NCBI GenBank assembly: GCA_002721105.1
Contig: PBJL01000031.1
Location: forward strand, 16,086 to 80,085
Reading direction: 5' to 3'
DNA from: Acidiferrobacteraceae bacterium
Lineage (GTDB): Bacteria > Pseudomonadota > Gammaproteobacteria > Arenicellales > UBA868
DNA length: 64,000 nucleotides
The notes below the pieces were generated by a model, which had not been told where the DNA came from, searched no databases, and saw only the letters and a list, made by a program, of their open reading frames with translations. The position numbers were made by a program, and so were the translations under genes. This document shows positions 50,981 to 59,812 of the stretch, in pieces (the first letter of the stretch is position 1; each line of letters begins with the position of its first letter).

Positions 50981-51961
50981 ATGACAAAAAAAGTGGCGGT
51001 GATCGGGGCTATTGACCCAACCGCGATTAATATCTTAGCAGAGCGTGCCGATATTGATTATCAAGTTATAGAAGAGGAGTCAGAATCTAAATTATGTGAG
51101 TTAGTAACAGACGTAGATGCAATTCTAGTTCGAACTACGAATATCTCAGCGAAAGTAATCGAGTGTGCGGGTCGCCTCAAGGTTATATCTCGGCATGGCG
51201 TAGGTTTTGATAACATCGACATAAATGCTTTGAGCAAAAGAGGTATACCACTTGCACTCGCGGTTGGAAGCAACGATGAAAGTGTAGCAGAGCAGGCAAT
51301 GTTCCTTATTCTGTCTCTTTGTAAACAAGGCGCTCTCTACCATCAAGCTGTTTGCGATGGTCGGTTTGATTTTAGGCAAAGGCCCAACAGTACCGAACTT
51401 AAAGGTAAATCTATTCTGATCATAGGGTTTGGACGAATCGGAAGACAAGTTGCTTCCCGTGCAACTGCGTTTAAGATGAATATTTATGCAATCGATCCCT
51501 ATATCGATGAACAAGAAATGACACATCGTGGGGTGACACCAATTACAGCGCTAGATAGCATTTTACCCATGCTTGATATTATTACCTTGCACTGTCCACT
51601 GACTAGCGAAACACAGTATATGATCAATGAGAGCGTCCTTGCAAAATTGAAGTCCTCCGCTTTGATTATCAATACTGCTCGAGGGGGTATTATTAATGAA
51701 GATGATCTCCTGCAAAGCTTGACTGATAATCAAATAGCAGGTGCAGGCCTTGATGTATTCGAAAGTGAACCTCCTGACTCTAGCAATCCATTATTAAAAC
51801 TGCCCAATGTGGTGGTGAGTCCACACTGCGCTGGAGTCACAAAAGAAAGCTTGGTAGCTATGGCCAGAATTTCAGCCATGAATCTTCTTGCAGGACTTGA
51901 TGGAAAACTTATGGAAGATGTAGTGGTAAATCCGGAAACTCTCAATAATAAAAACACATAA
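50981..51961 (+). CDS. NAD-dependent D-2-hydroxyacid dehydrogenase (SerA/Gyar-like)
   Basis: A 326-residue dehydrogenase. The Rossmann motif is GFGRIGRQVASRATAF; Arg is in INTARGGIINE, Glu in DVFESEPP, and His in VSPHCAG. It has no ACT domain. It is the third such protein in the window and only distantly like the others, so each may serve a different pathway. A good promoter region and the dyads in the preceding gap suggest regulated expression together with the divergent SDR gene. The likely reaction is reduction of a 2-keto acid or oxidation of a D-hydroxyacid. Confidence 0.85.
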   Translation: MTKKVAVIGAIDPTAINILAERADIDYQVIEEESESKLCELVTDVDAILVRTTNISAKVIECAGRLKVISRHGVGFDNIDINALSKRGIPLALAVGSNDESVAEQAMFLILSLCKQGALYHQAVCDGRFDFRQRPNSTELKGKSILIIGFGRIGRQVASRATAFKMNIYAIDPYIDEQEMTHRGVTPITALDSILPMLDIITLHCPLTSETQYMINESVLAKLKSSALIINTARGGIINEDDLLQSLTDNQIAGAGLDVFESEPPDSSNPLLKLPNVVVSPHCAGVTKESLVAMARISAMNLLAGLDGKLMEDVVVNPETLNNKNT

Positions 51962-52138
51962 CTTAGGAGAATTATTCTAGGACACCAGATTTGAGTTTGC
52001 TTACAGTGCTATACACAAACTACTATTCATGTTTATCGGTCTATTATTTTTTGTTATTTCATCTAAACACAAGTTTGTTGATAACATGTAGTCATACAGC
52101 CATATGATTACTAAGGAAAAGAAAAGAAAGGAAATAAA

Positions 52139-52993
52139 ATGAAATTATTGCGTTTTGGTTCATTTGGGTGTGAAAAACCTGGTATTTTAGATAACAGCGG
52201 AAATATTCGAAGTCTTGAGGGTATCGTTAACGACATTTCTGGTAAACAACTGAGCGAGCGTGCCCTAACTAATCTATCTGAAGATACTGTTCTCAATCTT
52301 CCTATAGTTGACCCTGAGACTCGCATTGGACCATGCATAACTAATGTTGGAAAATTTGTATGCATTGGACTGAATTACAAAGATCATGCTGAGGAAAGCG
52401 GTCAACCTATCCCTAAAGAGCCAGTAGTTTTTATGAAAGCCACAAGCTCGATAACAGGCCCAAACGACAATATCGAATTACTGCCAGGATCAAAAAAAAC
52501 TGACTGGGAAGTTGAACTCGGCGTCATAATCGGTCGGGAAGCTAAATATGTTGCCCAATCAGAAGCATTGAACTACGTAGCTGGTTATACCATCGTTAAC
52601 GATGTATCGGAGAGAGAGTGGCAACTTGAAAAAGGTGGTAATTGGGTAAAAGGTAAATCTGCTGATAGCTATGGTCCTATTGGACCTTGGCTAGTCACTC
52701 CCGATGAAATTCGGGACCCTCAACAACTAAATCTATGGCTTGAAGTGAATGGAGTAAAATATCAAAATGGCAACACTCAAACTATGATTTTTAGTGTTGA
52801 CCATATTATTTCTTATCTTAGTCATTGCATGAGCCTTCAACCAGGCGATATCATTGCAACTGGCACACCAAAAGGTGTAGGGATGGGGATGAATCCAAAT
52901 ATCTATTTAGCTAATGGGGATATCGTCCGCCTCGGCATTGAATCCCTAGGCATCCAACAACAAACTGTGGTTGGGTATCAACAACCGATATAA
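52139..52993 (+). CDS. Fumarylacetoacetate-hydrolase-family enzyme (2,4-diketo-3-deoxy-sugar-acid hydrolase-like)
   Basis: A 284-residue FAH-family protein. The metal-binding glutamates are in TDWEVELGVIIG, the fold motif NYKDHAEESG is before them, and SADSYGPIGPWLVTPDE and ATGTPKGVGMG follow. These segments are close to the L-fuconate-pathway hydrolase that splits 2,4-diketo-3-deoxy-L-fuconate into pyruvate and lactate. Homologous hydrolases act on other 3-deoxy-2,4-diketo acids. The ribosome region is an unusual run of purines (AAGGAAAAGAAAAGAAAGG) before ATG. It is followed, 34 bp later, by an epimerase-type dehydrogenase gene. Confidence 0.83.
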   Translation: MKLLRFGSFGCEKPGILDNSGNIRSLEGIVNDISGKQLSERALTNLSEDTVLNLPIVDPETRIGPCITNVGKFVCIGLNYKDHAEESGQPIPKEPVVFMKATSSITGPNDNIELLPGSKKTDWEVELGVIIGREAKYVAQSEALNYVAGYTIVNDVSEREWQLEKGGNWVKGKSADSYGPIGPWLVTPDEIRDPQQLNLWLEVNGVKYQNGNTQTMIFSVDHIISYLSHCMSLQPGDIIATGTPKGVGMGMNPNIYLANGDIVRLGIESLGIQQQTVVGYQQPI

Positions 52994-53027
52994 GACCGCA
53001 TGTGAAACATGCTTAGAGAAAAATAAT

Positions 53028-53984
53028 ATGTCGCAAGATCATTTTTTTGTAACCGGCGCAATGGGCTGTATCGGATCCTGGGTTGTACGAAACCTTGTTG
53101 CGATGGGGATTAATGTTAGTACCTTTGATCTCAGTGACAACCACCACCGCTTAGAGCTAATCATGAACGATGAAAGCTTAAATAAGGTTAATTTTAATAT
53201 GGGCGACCTTGCAGACAATGTAGCAGTGAAGAACGCGATAATAGAAAGTGGCGCGACTCACATCATCCATTTAGGAGCTCTTCAAATACCTTTTTGCAGG
53301 GAAAATCCACCATTAGGAGCAGCAGTAAATGTTATGGGTACCGTCAATATTTTTGATGCAGCGATAACGGCAGGCATCAAAAAGATTACCTATGCAAGCA
53401 GCGTAGCAGTGTACGGTTCTTCGGAACTATATGGTGAACTCCTTCAACATGACTCACTGCCTAGCCCCATGACCCATTACGGTGTCTACAAACAAGCAAA
53501 CGAAGGAACAGCTAAGGTGTATTATCAGGAAAATGGTATTACAAGCATTGGGCTAAGGCCTTATACTGTATATGGACCTGGCCGCGACCAGGGACTAACT
53601 TCAAGCCCAACTAAAGCTATGCTAGCGGCAGTTCAAGGCAATCCTTACCACATTGGTTTTGGAGGCTACAATGGATTTCAATATGTTGATGACATCGCTA
53701 AGCTTTTTATACAGTCTGCCTATGAAAAATTTGAAGGGGCTGAAGTGTACAATATCAAAGGTCAAATTGTGCATATTAAGGAAATAATTGAGGCTATTCA
53801 ATCAATTGTACCATCCGCTAATATTACCTATGAAGAAAGCGTGTCACTACCGTTCCCAAAAGGCCAAGATGATATTGAACTAAGAGAATTAATCGATAAT
53901 TTTCCTGAAACCTCACTAACAGACGGTGTGAAACAAACTATGGATCATTTCGAATTAGCTTTAAAAACTGGTCTTTTTCGATAA
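53028..53984 (+). CDS. NAD(P)-dependent epimerase/dehydratase-family protein
   Basis: A 318-residue extended SDR from ATG 53028; a frame starting at 52971 would overlap the previous gene. The cofactor motif is VTGAMGCIGSWVVRN, and the Tyr-x3-Lys pair is in HYGVYKQANE. RPYTVYGPGRDQGLTSSP is the substrate-side loop, and QYVDDIA the C-terminal contact. It may epimerise or oxidise a sugar or sugar-acid derivative rather than a nucleotide sugar, given its metabolic neighbours. The reaction is not established. Confidence 0.82.
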   Translation: MSQDHFFVTGAMGCIGSWVVRNLVAMGINVSTFDLSDNHHRLELIMNDESLNKVNFNMGDLADNVAVKNAIIESGATHIIHLGALQIPFCRENPPLGAAVNVMGTVNIFDAAITAGIKKITYASSVAVYGSSELYGELLQHDSLPSPMTHYGVYKQANEGTAKVYYQENGITSIGLRPYTVYGPGRDQGLTSSPTKAMLAAVQGNPYHIGFGGYNGFQYVDDIAKLFIQSAYEKFEGAEVYNIKGQIVHIKEIIEAIQSIVPSANITYEESVSLPFPKGQDDIELRELIDNFPETSLTDGVKQTMDHFELALKTGLFR

Positions 53985-54047
53985 CTTGTACATGTACTTT
54001 GATTTCAGACCCTGTTTCAGGAAAAAGCTACCAACCTTGGCCCTATT

Positions 54048-55151
54048 CTAGCTATAAATAGCGACCGGCTCACCCACTATATCCTTGTTAAGAGTAACTC
54101 CTAAGCCTGGTTTATCAGATGCTGTCATCATACCATTGTCTCGTACTGGAGCGCCAAACGCATTAGAGATCGGACTATAACTATTGAAATCTGTTGATGA
54201 GAAGCGAAATTCTTCAGGTGTAGAATGAGCTAAATGTGCTATTGCTGCCGTAATTATGTCACCTCCCCAACTATCTTCTATTGTCATAGGTATTCCAAGT
54301 GAAACACAAAGATCTCTAATCTGACAAGCCACAGTTATGCCGCCCACTTTCGAAATTTTTAGATTTATAACATCCATTGCGCGATCATTATGCGCGCGTA
54401 GTAGGATTTCAAGACCGTCAATAGTTTCGTCTAGTATAAATGGGGTAGAGATACGATCTCTAACAGAGACACATTTTTGATAACTAGCACATGGTTGCTC
54501 TATAAAAATATCCAAGCTCGATACTGCGTTTGCTACACGCAATGCCTCTGGAGCTGTCCATCCTGTATTAGCGTCAGCAACCAATACCTCGTCCCGATCT
54601 AATAGCGATCTCACAGTATGTATGCGCTCGATATCTTCCTCCGGACTTGATCCAACCTTTAATTGAAATTTTTGATAACCCTCCTCCCGATATTTTGCCA
54701 CTTTATGCGCCATTTCATTGGGTGACTCTTGGCTAATCGCTCGATAAAGTTGAATCGAATCACCAAATTTCCCACCCAAAAGGGCCCACAGTGGTTTTCC
54801 AGTTTCTTTTCCAAGTAAATCCCAACAGGCCATGTCAATGCAGGACTTAACATAGGGATGGCCTAGCAACGCCGAATCCATATGCCTTTTAATTTTCATG
54901 ATCTCTGTCGGAACCAGTCCTATTAAACCCGGTGCGATCTCTTCTATTCCAGCTCGAGCCCCTGTGCCAAATGCTGGCAAATAAAACGGTCCTAATGGAC
55001 AGACTTCGCCGAGACCCACCGCTTCCTGATCGGTTCTAATTTCAACGATTGTCGAATCAAATTTTTCTACAAATTTTCCATCGGCCCAACTATAGCGCCC
55101 TTCCACTAAAGGTAAATCAATTTGATACACTGCAATCGATTCAATTTTCAT
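54048..55151 (-). CDS. Enolase-superfamily protein, hydroxyproline-betaine epimerase / cis-3-hydroxyproline dehydratase-like
   Basis: A 367-residue MR/MLE-type barrel. Catalytic lysines are Lys165 (KFQLKVGS) and Lys265 (INLKISKVGG). The metal ligands are Asp193 (VADANTGW), Glu218 (FIEQPC) and Asp241 (ILDET). The two-lysine pattern with K-x-G after the first is that of hydroxyproline betaine 2-epimerase (HpbD) and its relatives, as I recall them. It lies 29 bp after a 4-hydroxyproline 2-epimerase gene on the same strand, which strongly supports a (hydroxy)proline or betaine substrate rather than a plain sugar acid. Dehydration versus epimerisation is unresolved. Confidence 0.8.
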   Translation of the reverse strand: MKIESIAVYQIDLPLVEGRYSWADGKFVEKFDSTIVEIRTDQEAVGLGEVCPLGPFYLPAFGTGARAGIEEIAPGLIGLVPTEIMKIKRHMDSALLGHPYVKSCIDMACWDLLGKETGKPLWALLGGKFGDSIQLYRAISQESPNEMAHKVAKYREEGYQKFQLKVGSSPEEDIERIHTVRSLLDRDEVLVADANTGWTAPEALRVANAVSSLDIFIEQPCASYQKCVSVRDRISTPFILDETIDGLEILLRAHNDRAMDVINLKISKVGGITVACQIRDLCVSLGIPMTIEDSWGGDIITAAIAHLAHSTPEEFRFSSTDFNSYSPISNAFGAPVRDNGMMTASDKPGLGVTLNKDIVGEPVAIYS

Positions 55152-55180
55152 ATCGCTTAGCCTCTAATAACTTTTATATT

Positions 55181-56149
55181 CTATTGTTTGGTAACTATTC
55201 CCATTTGAAATGGGTCCCTGCTATCAAGTAACAAGGTTGCTTCGGAATTAACAAATGCTTCACCTGTTATCTCTGTTATAACGTTATCCTTATCCCGTCT
55301 CCCTATTACTTCAAACACGCTGCCAACGATGCTTTGTTGCCTCCAAATCACACCTTCTTTTAATTTATTGTCAGCAATCAAACATGCGACCTTAGCACTG
55401 GTCCCAGTGCCACACGGAGAGCGGTCATATGCGTCTCCTGGGCACAGAACGAAATTTTTACCATCAACCTCTCCACTGCCTTTGGCAAATAGCTCAACAT
55501 GGTCAATTTGCGCTCCATCTATTCCAGTAACTCCATCATGTAGTAGCTTCTCTCGGATAGTACGGGCTAAATAGGATAGCCTGTCAATATTTTGGAAGGA
55601 TATATTTTCTTCATGCTCATTGACAATAAAAAACCAGTTTCCACCCCAAGCGATATCTCCAATAACAAGTGCTTCACCTGGGATATCTAACACAACGTTT
55701 GATCTATAACGAAAACTAGGGACATTAGTAATTGTGACACGGCCATCTTCATGCAACCATGCTTTGATATTTCCCGCAGGGGTTTCGATTATATGTTGTC
55801 CATGTTGAATCCTACCTAGATATAATAGAGATGCGATTAGTCCAATAGTGCCATGTCCACACATCTGTAAAACACCCACATTATTGAAAAAAACAATTCC
55901 TGCAGTTGCCGTGTGATCAACTGGTTTCACTAGAATTCCCCCTACGAATACATCACTCCCTCGCGGTTCACCCACCACGGCATTACGAAACCCATCATAT
56001 TCATCCCGAAAAATTCGACGTCTTTCAGACAATGGCCCGTTTCCAAGATCAGGCCCTCCTGAAAGCACCAATCGAGTGGGCTCACCCCCAGTGTGTGTGT
56101 CGATAACTTTTACTTGTCTAATCACATTAATCACCTGAACAACCTTCAA
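55181..56149 (-). CDS. 4-hydroxyproline 2-epimerase (proline racemase family)
   Basis: A 322-residue proline-racemase-family enzyme with both catalytic cysteines, Cys97 (QMCGHGTIG) and Cys246 (DRSPCGTGTSAK). The second Cys rules out the trans-3-hydroxyproline dehydratase branch, which has Thr there. Long stretches such as SHTGGEPTR-like THTGGEPTR, IAWGGNWFF and NFVLCPGDAYDRSPCGT follow HypE/LhpA. It converts trans-4-hydroxy-L-proline to cis-4-hydroxy-D-proline in the cytoplasm. A GTG at 56125 would give a start closer to the family (eight residues shorter). The downstream oxidase and deaminase genes of the usual pathway are not adjacent. Confidence 0.9.
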   Translation of the reverse strand: MKVVQVINVIRQVKVIDTHTGGEPTRLVLSGGPDLGNGPLSERRRIFRDEYDGFRNAVVGEPRGSDVFVGGILVKPVDHTATAGIVFFNNVGVLQMCGHGTIGLIASLLYLGRIQHGQHIIETPAGNIKAWLHEDGRVTITNVPSFRYRSNVVLDIPGEALVIGDIAWGGNWFFIVNEHEENISFQNIDRLSYLARTIREKLLHDGVTGIDGAQIDHVELFAKGSGEVDGKNFVLCPGDAYDRSPCGTGTSAKVACLIADNKLKEGVIWRQQSIVGSVFEVIGRRDKDNVITEITGEAFVNSEATLLLDSRDPFQMGIVTKQ

Positions 56150-56379
56150 GCATTATAAAAAATATTACTGAGAGCTCTTTTAGGGTCGAATAGATATATT
56201 ATAAATTATTAAACTGAATTAATTTTCTTGGGAAATGTCATCAAAAATCGTTAAGTTTAATCGTCACATGCCTTCCTCCTCACCTTTTCCGTAAACTCCA
56301 AATTCTAACTGCACTGATCGGATATTGTGTCGAGAAAGAGTATTTTATTAGCAGGCATCAACAAATTCTCATTGAAAAG

Positions 56380-56437
56380 ACACAAAATTTATCAGTAAAA
56401 GAGACGGTGGTAGTATCGGGAACACAATATTTATCAG
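56380..56437. repeat. Tandem 16-bp direct repeat pair, possible operator
   Basis: ACACAAAATTTATCAG (56380-56395) and ACACAATATTTATCAG (56422-56437) agree at 15 of 16 bases, and their starts are 42 bp apart, close to four helical turns. They lie upstream of the ChaC gene's promoter-like sequence and downstream of the epimerase start, so they could bind a regulator on one DNA face. Confidence 0.5.
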
Positions 56438-56458
56438 GTAGGCTGCTCTAAACTACAA

Positions 56459-56488
56459 TTGAAACATATATTAACTATCTTTAATAAT
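56459..56488 (+). promoter_or_regulatory. Sigma-70-like promoter of the chaC gene
   Basis: TTGAAA (56459-56464) and TAATAA (56482-56487) are separated by 17 bp. AATAAT at 56483-56488 gives 18 bp and a closer match to TATAAT. Transcription would begin near 56496, only about 10 bases before ATG, giving an almost leaderless message. Confidence 0.45.
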
Positions 56489-56505
56489 GCTAGGCAACAT
56501 TTTTT

Positions 56506-57180
56506 ATGTTAACGCGTCAATCAATACTCGAAGGAGCTGTTCAACGACTGGCTGAATTGTCCGGAGATACTGGTCCTTGGCTATCAGATACCCAAAGAAA
56601 AACAATCCTAAGAAACCTTATAAGGAATATTGATACCACACAAGGAATTTGGTTATTCGGTTATGGTTCACTAATGTGGAATCCGGCTATAAATTTCTCG
56701 GAAAAAAAAGTTGGGATCGCTTATGGGTACCATCGTAGTTTCTGCTTGTGGTCAACTATCGGAAGAGGTACGGTTGATAACCCAGGACTAATGTTGGCCT
56801 TAAAACACGGTGGCTCTTGCAGAGGTTTATTATACAAAATTGATCCGGAACATATTGATTCCGAATTGGATATAGTTTTACAACGCGAGCTAGTGACACT
56901 AGCCTATCGTCCAATATGGCTTAGCACGATATGCAAAGATCAATTAAGAATACCGGCGATAAGCTTCGCGATAGACGTTCAGCATCCACGGTATTCAGGA
57001 TCTCTAGATAAAAATGTAACAGCAAGAATTATTTCGGAAGCAAAAGGTGCGTTAGGTTCATGTTCTGAGTATTTGTATAAAACTGCTGAGCAACTTGAAC
57101 AATTAAAAATCCCTGACAAAAACCTTAGCTATCTAGTGACCCAAGTTCGTAAAATTGAAAAAAACTCCGGCTATCAATGA
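56506..57180 (+). CDS. chaC: ChaC-like gamma-glutamylcyclotransferase (glutathione-degrading)
   Basis: A 224-residue protein with the GGCT fold. The substrate-binding YGSLMWNP motif lies in WLFGYGSLMWNPAINF, and the conserved glutamate of the family is in QRELVTLAY. ChaC enzymes split glutathione to 5-oxoproline and Cys-Gly in the cytoplasm. The length fits the bacterial ChaC group (about 200-230). The 5' region has its own promoter-like sequence. A TPP-enzyme gene pair follows on the same strand but with a 123-bp gap. Confidence 0.88.
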   Translation: MLTRQSILEGAVQRLAELSGDTGPWLSDTQRKTILRNLIRNIDTTQGIWLFGYGSLMWNPAINFSEKKVGIAYGYHRSFCLWSTIGRGTVDNPGLMLALKHGGSCRGLLYKIDPEHIDSELDIVLQRELVTLAYRPIWLSTICKDQLRIPAISFAIDVQHPRYSGSLDKNVTARIISEAKGALGSCSEYLYKTAEQLEQLKIPDKNLSYLVTQVRKIEKNSGYQ

Positions 57181-57303
57181 ATTTTTACATAATTAATAAT
57201 ATAGACATAGCATTTATAATACTTGCTTAGGAATAGTTGACACCTGATCTTTTTTACTAATAGTATTAGTAATGATTGCTCTTCTGAAAAAAATCTAACT
57301 TGT

Positions 57304-57843
57304 TTGTACGATCATAAACTAACCGAGAGATTTACCATCGATTCCTGGGCAAACAACCTATATGACCTTCTAGTCAAGCTAGAGGTTACTACTTTCTGCT
57401 ACGTACCTGATGCTGGACATCGAGTATTGATTGATCGATCTATTGCAGATACTCAAGTGATATCAATTCCACTAGCAACTGAAGAGGAAGGAGTGGCTTT
57501 ACTTGCAGGAACTCATTTGGGAGGAAGTCGAGGGGTTCTTTTAATGCAAAGCAGTGGTGTTGGAAATTGTATTAATATGATGTCGTTGATTAATGCGGGT
57601 CGTTTTCCTTTTTTAACAATTATATCTATGCGAGGCGACTTCGGAGAGCAAAATCCTTGGCAAATACCAATGGGAAGCGCGGTAGAAACATGCTTAACTG
57701 CCATGGGTGCTCACTGTATAAAGATAGAATCAGAACAGGATATTGAAACAACTGTTGCAGCGGCAGTAAACATGGCTTTTATATCAAATCAATCTATAGC
57801 GATTTTACTTTCGCAAAAACTCATTGGGGCAAAAGCATTCTGA
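57304..57843 (+). CDS. comD: TPP-enzyme alpha subunit, sulfopyruvate/phosphonopyruvate decarboxylase type (ComD-like)
   Basis: A 179-residue protein starting with TTG at 57304; no better in-frame start is seen and no clear ribosome site precedes it. It is the pyrimidine-binding (PP) half of a split decarboxylase: EEEGVALLAGTHLGG holds the catalytic glutamate that contacts the thiazole ring, and QSSGVGNCINMMSL is typical of ComD and phosphonopyruvate decarboxylases. It works with the next gene, which supplies the TPP-binding half. Sulfopyruvate (from cysteate or sulfolactate) or phosphonopyruvate would be the substrate. Confidence 0.82.
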   Translation: MYDHKLTERFTIDSWANNLYDLLVKLEVTTFCYVPDAGHRVLIDRSIADTQVISIPLATEEEGVALLAGTHLGGSRGVLLMQSSGVGNCINMMSLINAGRFPFLTIISMRGDFGEQNPWQIPMGSAVETCLTAMGAHCIKIESEQDIETTVAAAVNMAFISNQSIAILLSQKLIGAKAF

Positions 57844-57901
57844 CAGCTAATTTAATTTTTATGAACAAGCAAGAAAACTTTAACATAAGCAGAATTTTTT
57901 C

Positions 57902-58498
57902 ATGAACGACCGATCGTTGGGCAAGCTAGACCGACAAACGGTTGTTCCTGCTTTAGTTGGAAATCCATCAGATTTCCTAATTATTGCCGGTCTGTCAGGT
58001 TCGGCTCACGATATCGGAGTCTTAACAAATGGAAAACCGAACGCGTATATTTTGGGTGGAGCGATGGGGGCTCCCATTTCTATGGGTTTAGGGCTTGCCC
58101 TCGCACAACCTGACTTCAACATCTTAGTTGTTTTAGGGGATGGTGAATTGCTTATGAACGCAGGGAGCCTTGCTACAGTTGCTTATATGGATCCTCAAAA
58201 CCTTTCCATATTGTGTGTTGATAACGGTTGTTATGGTGAAACTGGCAATCAGGTTAGTGCTACTGTGGGTTCCACCGACTTGGAATTGATGGCAAATGGT
58301 TGTGGAATTTCTAATTCCTGCACAGTTCACACAGATGCTGATATTAAAAATGGTCACGAACTCTTAAGAAAATCAGACAGCCCTACGTTTGTCTTGGTAC
58401 GAGTTACTAACGGTCCCCCACCAGTATATAAAAGGAATTTTGATGGTGTTGAAGGTAAAATTGCCTTTCGAAAACACTGTCTTAAAGGTAAAAATTAG
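57902..58498 (+). CDS. comE: TPP-enzyme beta subunit, sulfopyruvate/phosphonopyruvate decarboxylase type (ComE-like)
   Basis: A 198-residue protein carrying the TPP/Mg2+-binding motif VLGDGELLMNAGSLATVAY followed by a short N-x-x-Y element (VDNGCYGETGNQ). The size pair (179 and 198 residues) matches the two-subunit archaeal and roseobacter ComD/ComE enzymes rather than single-chain phosphonopyruvate decarboxylase. The split form makes sulfoacetaldehyde from sulfopyruvate in coenzyme M synthesis or cysteate and sulfolactate breakdown. The stop overlaps the converging aminotransferase stop by 4 bp. Confidence 0.83.
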   Translation: MNDRSLGKLDRQTVVPALVGNPSDFLIIAGLSGSAHDIGVLTNGKPNAYILGGAMGAPISMGLGLALAQPDFNILVVLGDGELLMNAGSLATVAYMDPQNLSILCVDNGCYGETGNQVSATVGSTDLELMANGCGISNSCTVHTDADIKNGHELLRKSDSPTFVLVRVTNGPPPVYKRNFDGVEGKIAFRKHCLKGKN

Positions 58499-59679
58499 GT
58501 GTGTTTGCGAGTCTCTAATAGATTTAACGTTCTGGCCAATGCTGCTACAATGTTCTCTGCACTGCTCGCATACGAAAATCTCAAGTAACCTTCACCCAGA
58601 ACGCCAAAGCTTGTTCCTGCGATTGTTGCGACACCCGCCTCTTCCAATAATCTGTCCTGCAAATTCTTAGATGAAATACCGGTCGCAGTAATATTGGGGA
58701 ATGCGTAGAAAGCGCCGGAGGGAGTTATGCACCGGAATCCTGGTAATTTGTTCAGGCCCTCTACAATTAACTTGCGCCGTCTATCAAATTCCGAAACCAT
58801 ATTAGCAACTGAGTTCTGCGGTCCATTCAATGCGGCTATTCCCGCAAATTGAGTTGCTGCGTTGACACATGAATGACAGTTAATTGCGAGCCGGATTGCA
58901 CCATTAACTAAAGATTCGGGCCAAACAGCATAACCTAACCGCCATCCGGTCATAGCATGCGTTTTACTGAAACCATCAAGCAAAATTACCCTACCTTCAA
59001 GCTCGGGATAAGATAAGAGTGAAACATGTTGATGATCGTCATATGTTATTCGTGAATAGATCTCGTCACTTAAAACTGTAACCCACGGGTAGTCATTCAC
59101 TAACGCTTCCACGAGTTGATCAATATAACTTTTTGGCACCGCACCCCCCGTAGGGTTAGCCGGAGAATTTATGATCAGGAGTTTGGTTCTCTTTGTTATT
59201 TTCTCCAAAACTGAACCGACATCAAAAGAAAATCCTTCATCCTCAAACAACTTTATTGGAACTGCTTTCGCACCCGTAAACTTAATGACTGATTCGTAAA
59301 TTGGAAAACCTGGGTTTGGATACAGTATCTCGCTTCCCTCTTCTCCAAACATTAGAATCGCAAAGAACATCGTGACCTTGCCTCCCGGAACTACAACGAT
59401 CCTCTCCGGATCTACATCGACACCTCTATGCCTAAAAATATCTTCGGAAATTGATTTTCGTAGAGAGATTATTCCTGGTGCTGGGGTGTAACCGTGATGA
59501 CCGTCACGAAACGCCTTAACCGCAGCTTCAACGATATGTTCTGCTGTTTTAAAGTCGGGTTGTCCTATCCCCAAATTTATAATATCTCTTCCTTGCGTCG
59601 ATAATTCCTGTGCCCTTGCTAAGACATCGAATGCTGTCTCGGTTCCTAGCTGTCTCATTCGTTTCGCAGTTTCCAACAT
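58495..59679 (-). CDS. Class I aminotransferase (aspartate/cysteate-type)
   Basis: A 394-residue fold-type I PLP aminotransferase. The PLP lysine is in LLDGFSKTHAMTGWRLGY, the phosphate-site Arg in TGWRLGYAVW, and the carboxylate-binding Arg near the C-terminus in GEGYLRFSYASS. The N-terminal LGIGQPDFKT and SPANPTGGA are conserved. It uses a 2-keto acid acceptor such as 2-oxoglutarate or pyruvate. Lying back-to-back with the sulfopyruvate-decarboxylase-like pair, it could convert cysteate to sulfopyruvate, but ordinary aspartate, alanine or aromatic substrates are equally consistent with its sequence. Confidence 0.87.
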   Translation of the reverse strand: MLETAKRMRQLGTETAFDVLARAQELSTQGRDIINLGIGQPDFKTAEHIVEAAVKAFRDGHHGYTPAPGIISLRKSISEDIFRHRGVDVDPERIVVVPGGKVTMFFAILMFGEEGSEILYPNPGFPIYESVIKFTGAKAVPIKLFEDEGFSFDVGSVLEKITKRTKLLIINSPANPTGGAVPKSYIDQLVEALVNDYPWVTVLSDEIYSRITYDDHQHVSLLSYPELEGRVILLDGFSKTHAMTGWRLGYAVWPESLVNGAIRLAINCHSCVNAATQFAGIAALNGPQNSVANMVSEFDRRRKLIVEGLNKLPGFRCITPSGAFYAFPNITATGISSKNLQDRLLEEAGVATIAGTSFGVLGEGYLRFSYASSAENIVAALARTLNLLETRKHT

Positions 59680-59812
59680 TTCTTCTTCCTAATACAATGT
59701 TTTTAAAACTTTACTCGAGAGAGTTAGCAACGCTCAACAAAAACCTCTTGACGTTAAACTAGCCAACTATTCTACAAAGACGAGACCTCTATTTGGCATC
59801 GGTGATTTCGCT

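Larger units (their letters stand above)
56150..56505. promoter_or_regulatory. Divergent intergenic region, 356 bp
   Basis: No convincing gene lies between the epimerase and ChaC genes. The stretch is AT-rich and holds a pair of near-identical 16-bp repeats and a promoter-like sequence, listed separately. The remainder shows nothing I recognise. Confidence 0.5.

Noticed and set aside
53988..53997. GTACATGTAC palindrome between the convergent epimerase-type and enolase-superfamily genes as a terminator
   Set aside because: It is a perfect 10-bp palindrome without loop or T-run; chance or a weak protein site is as likely.
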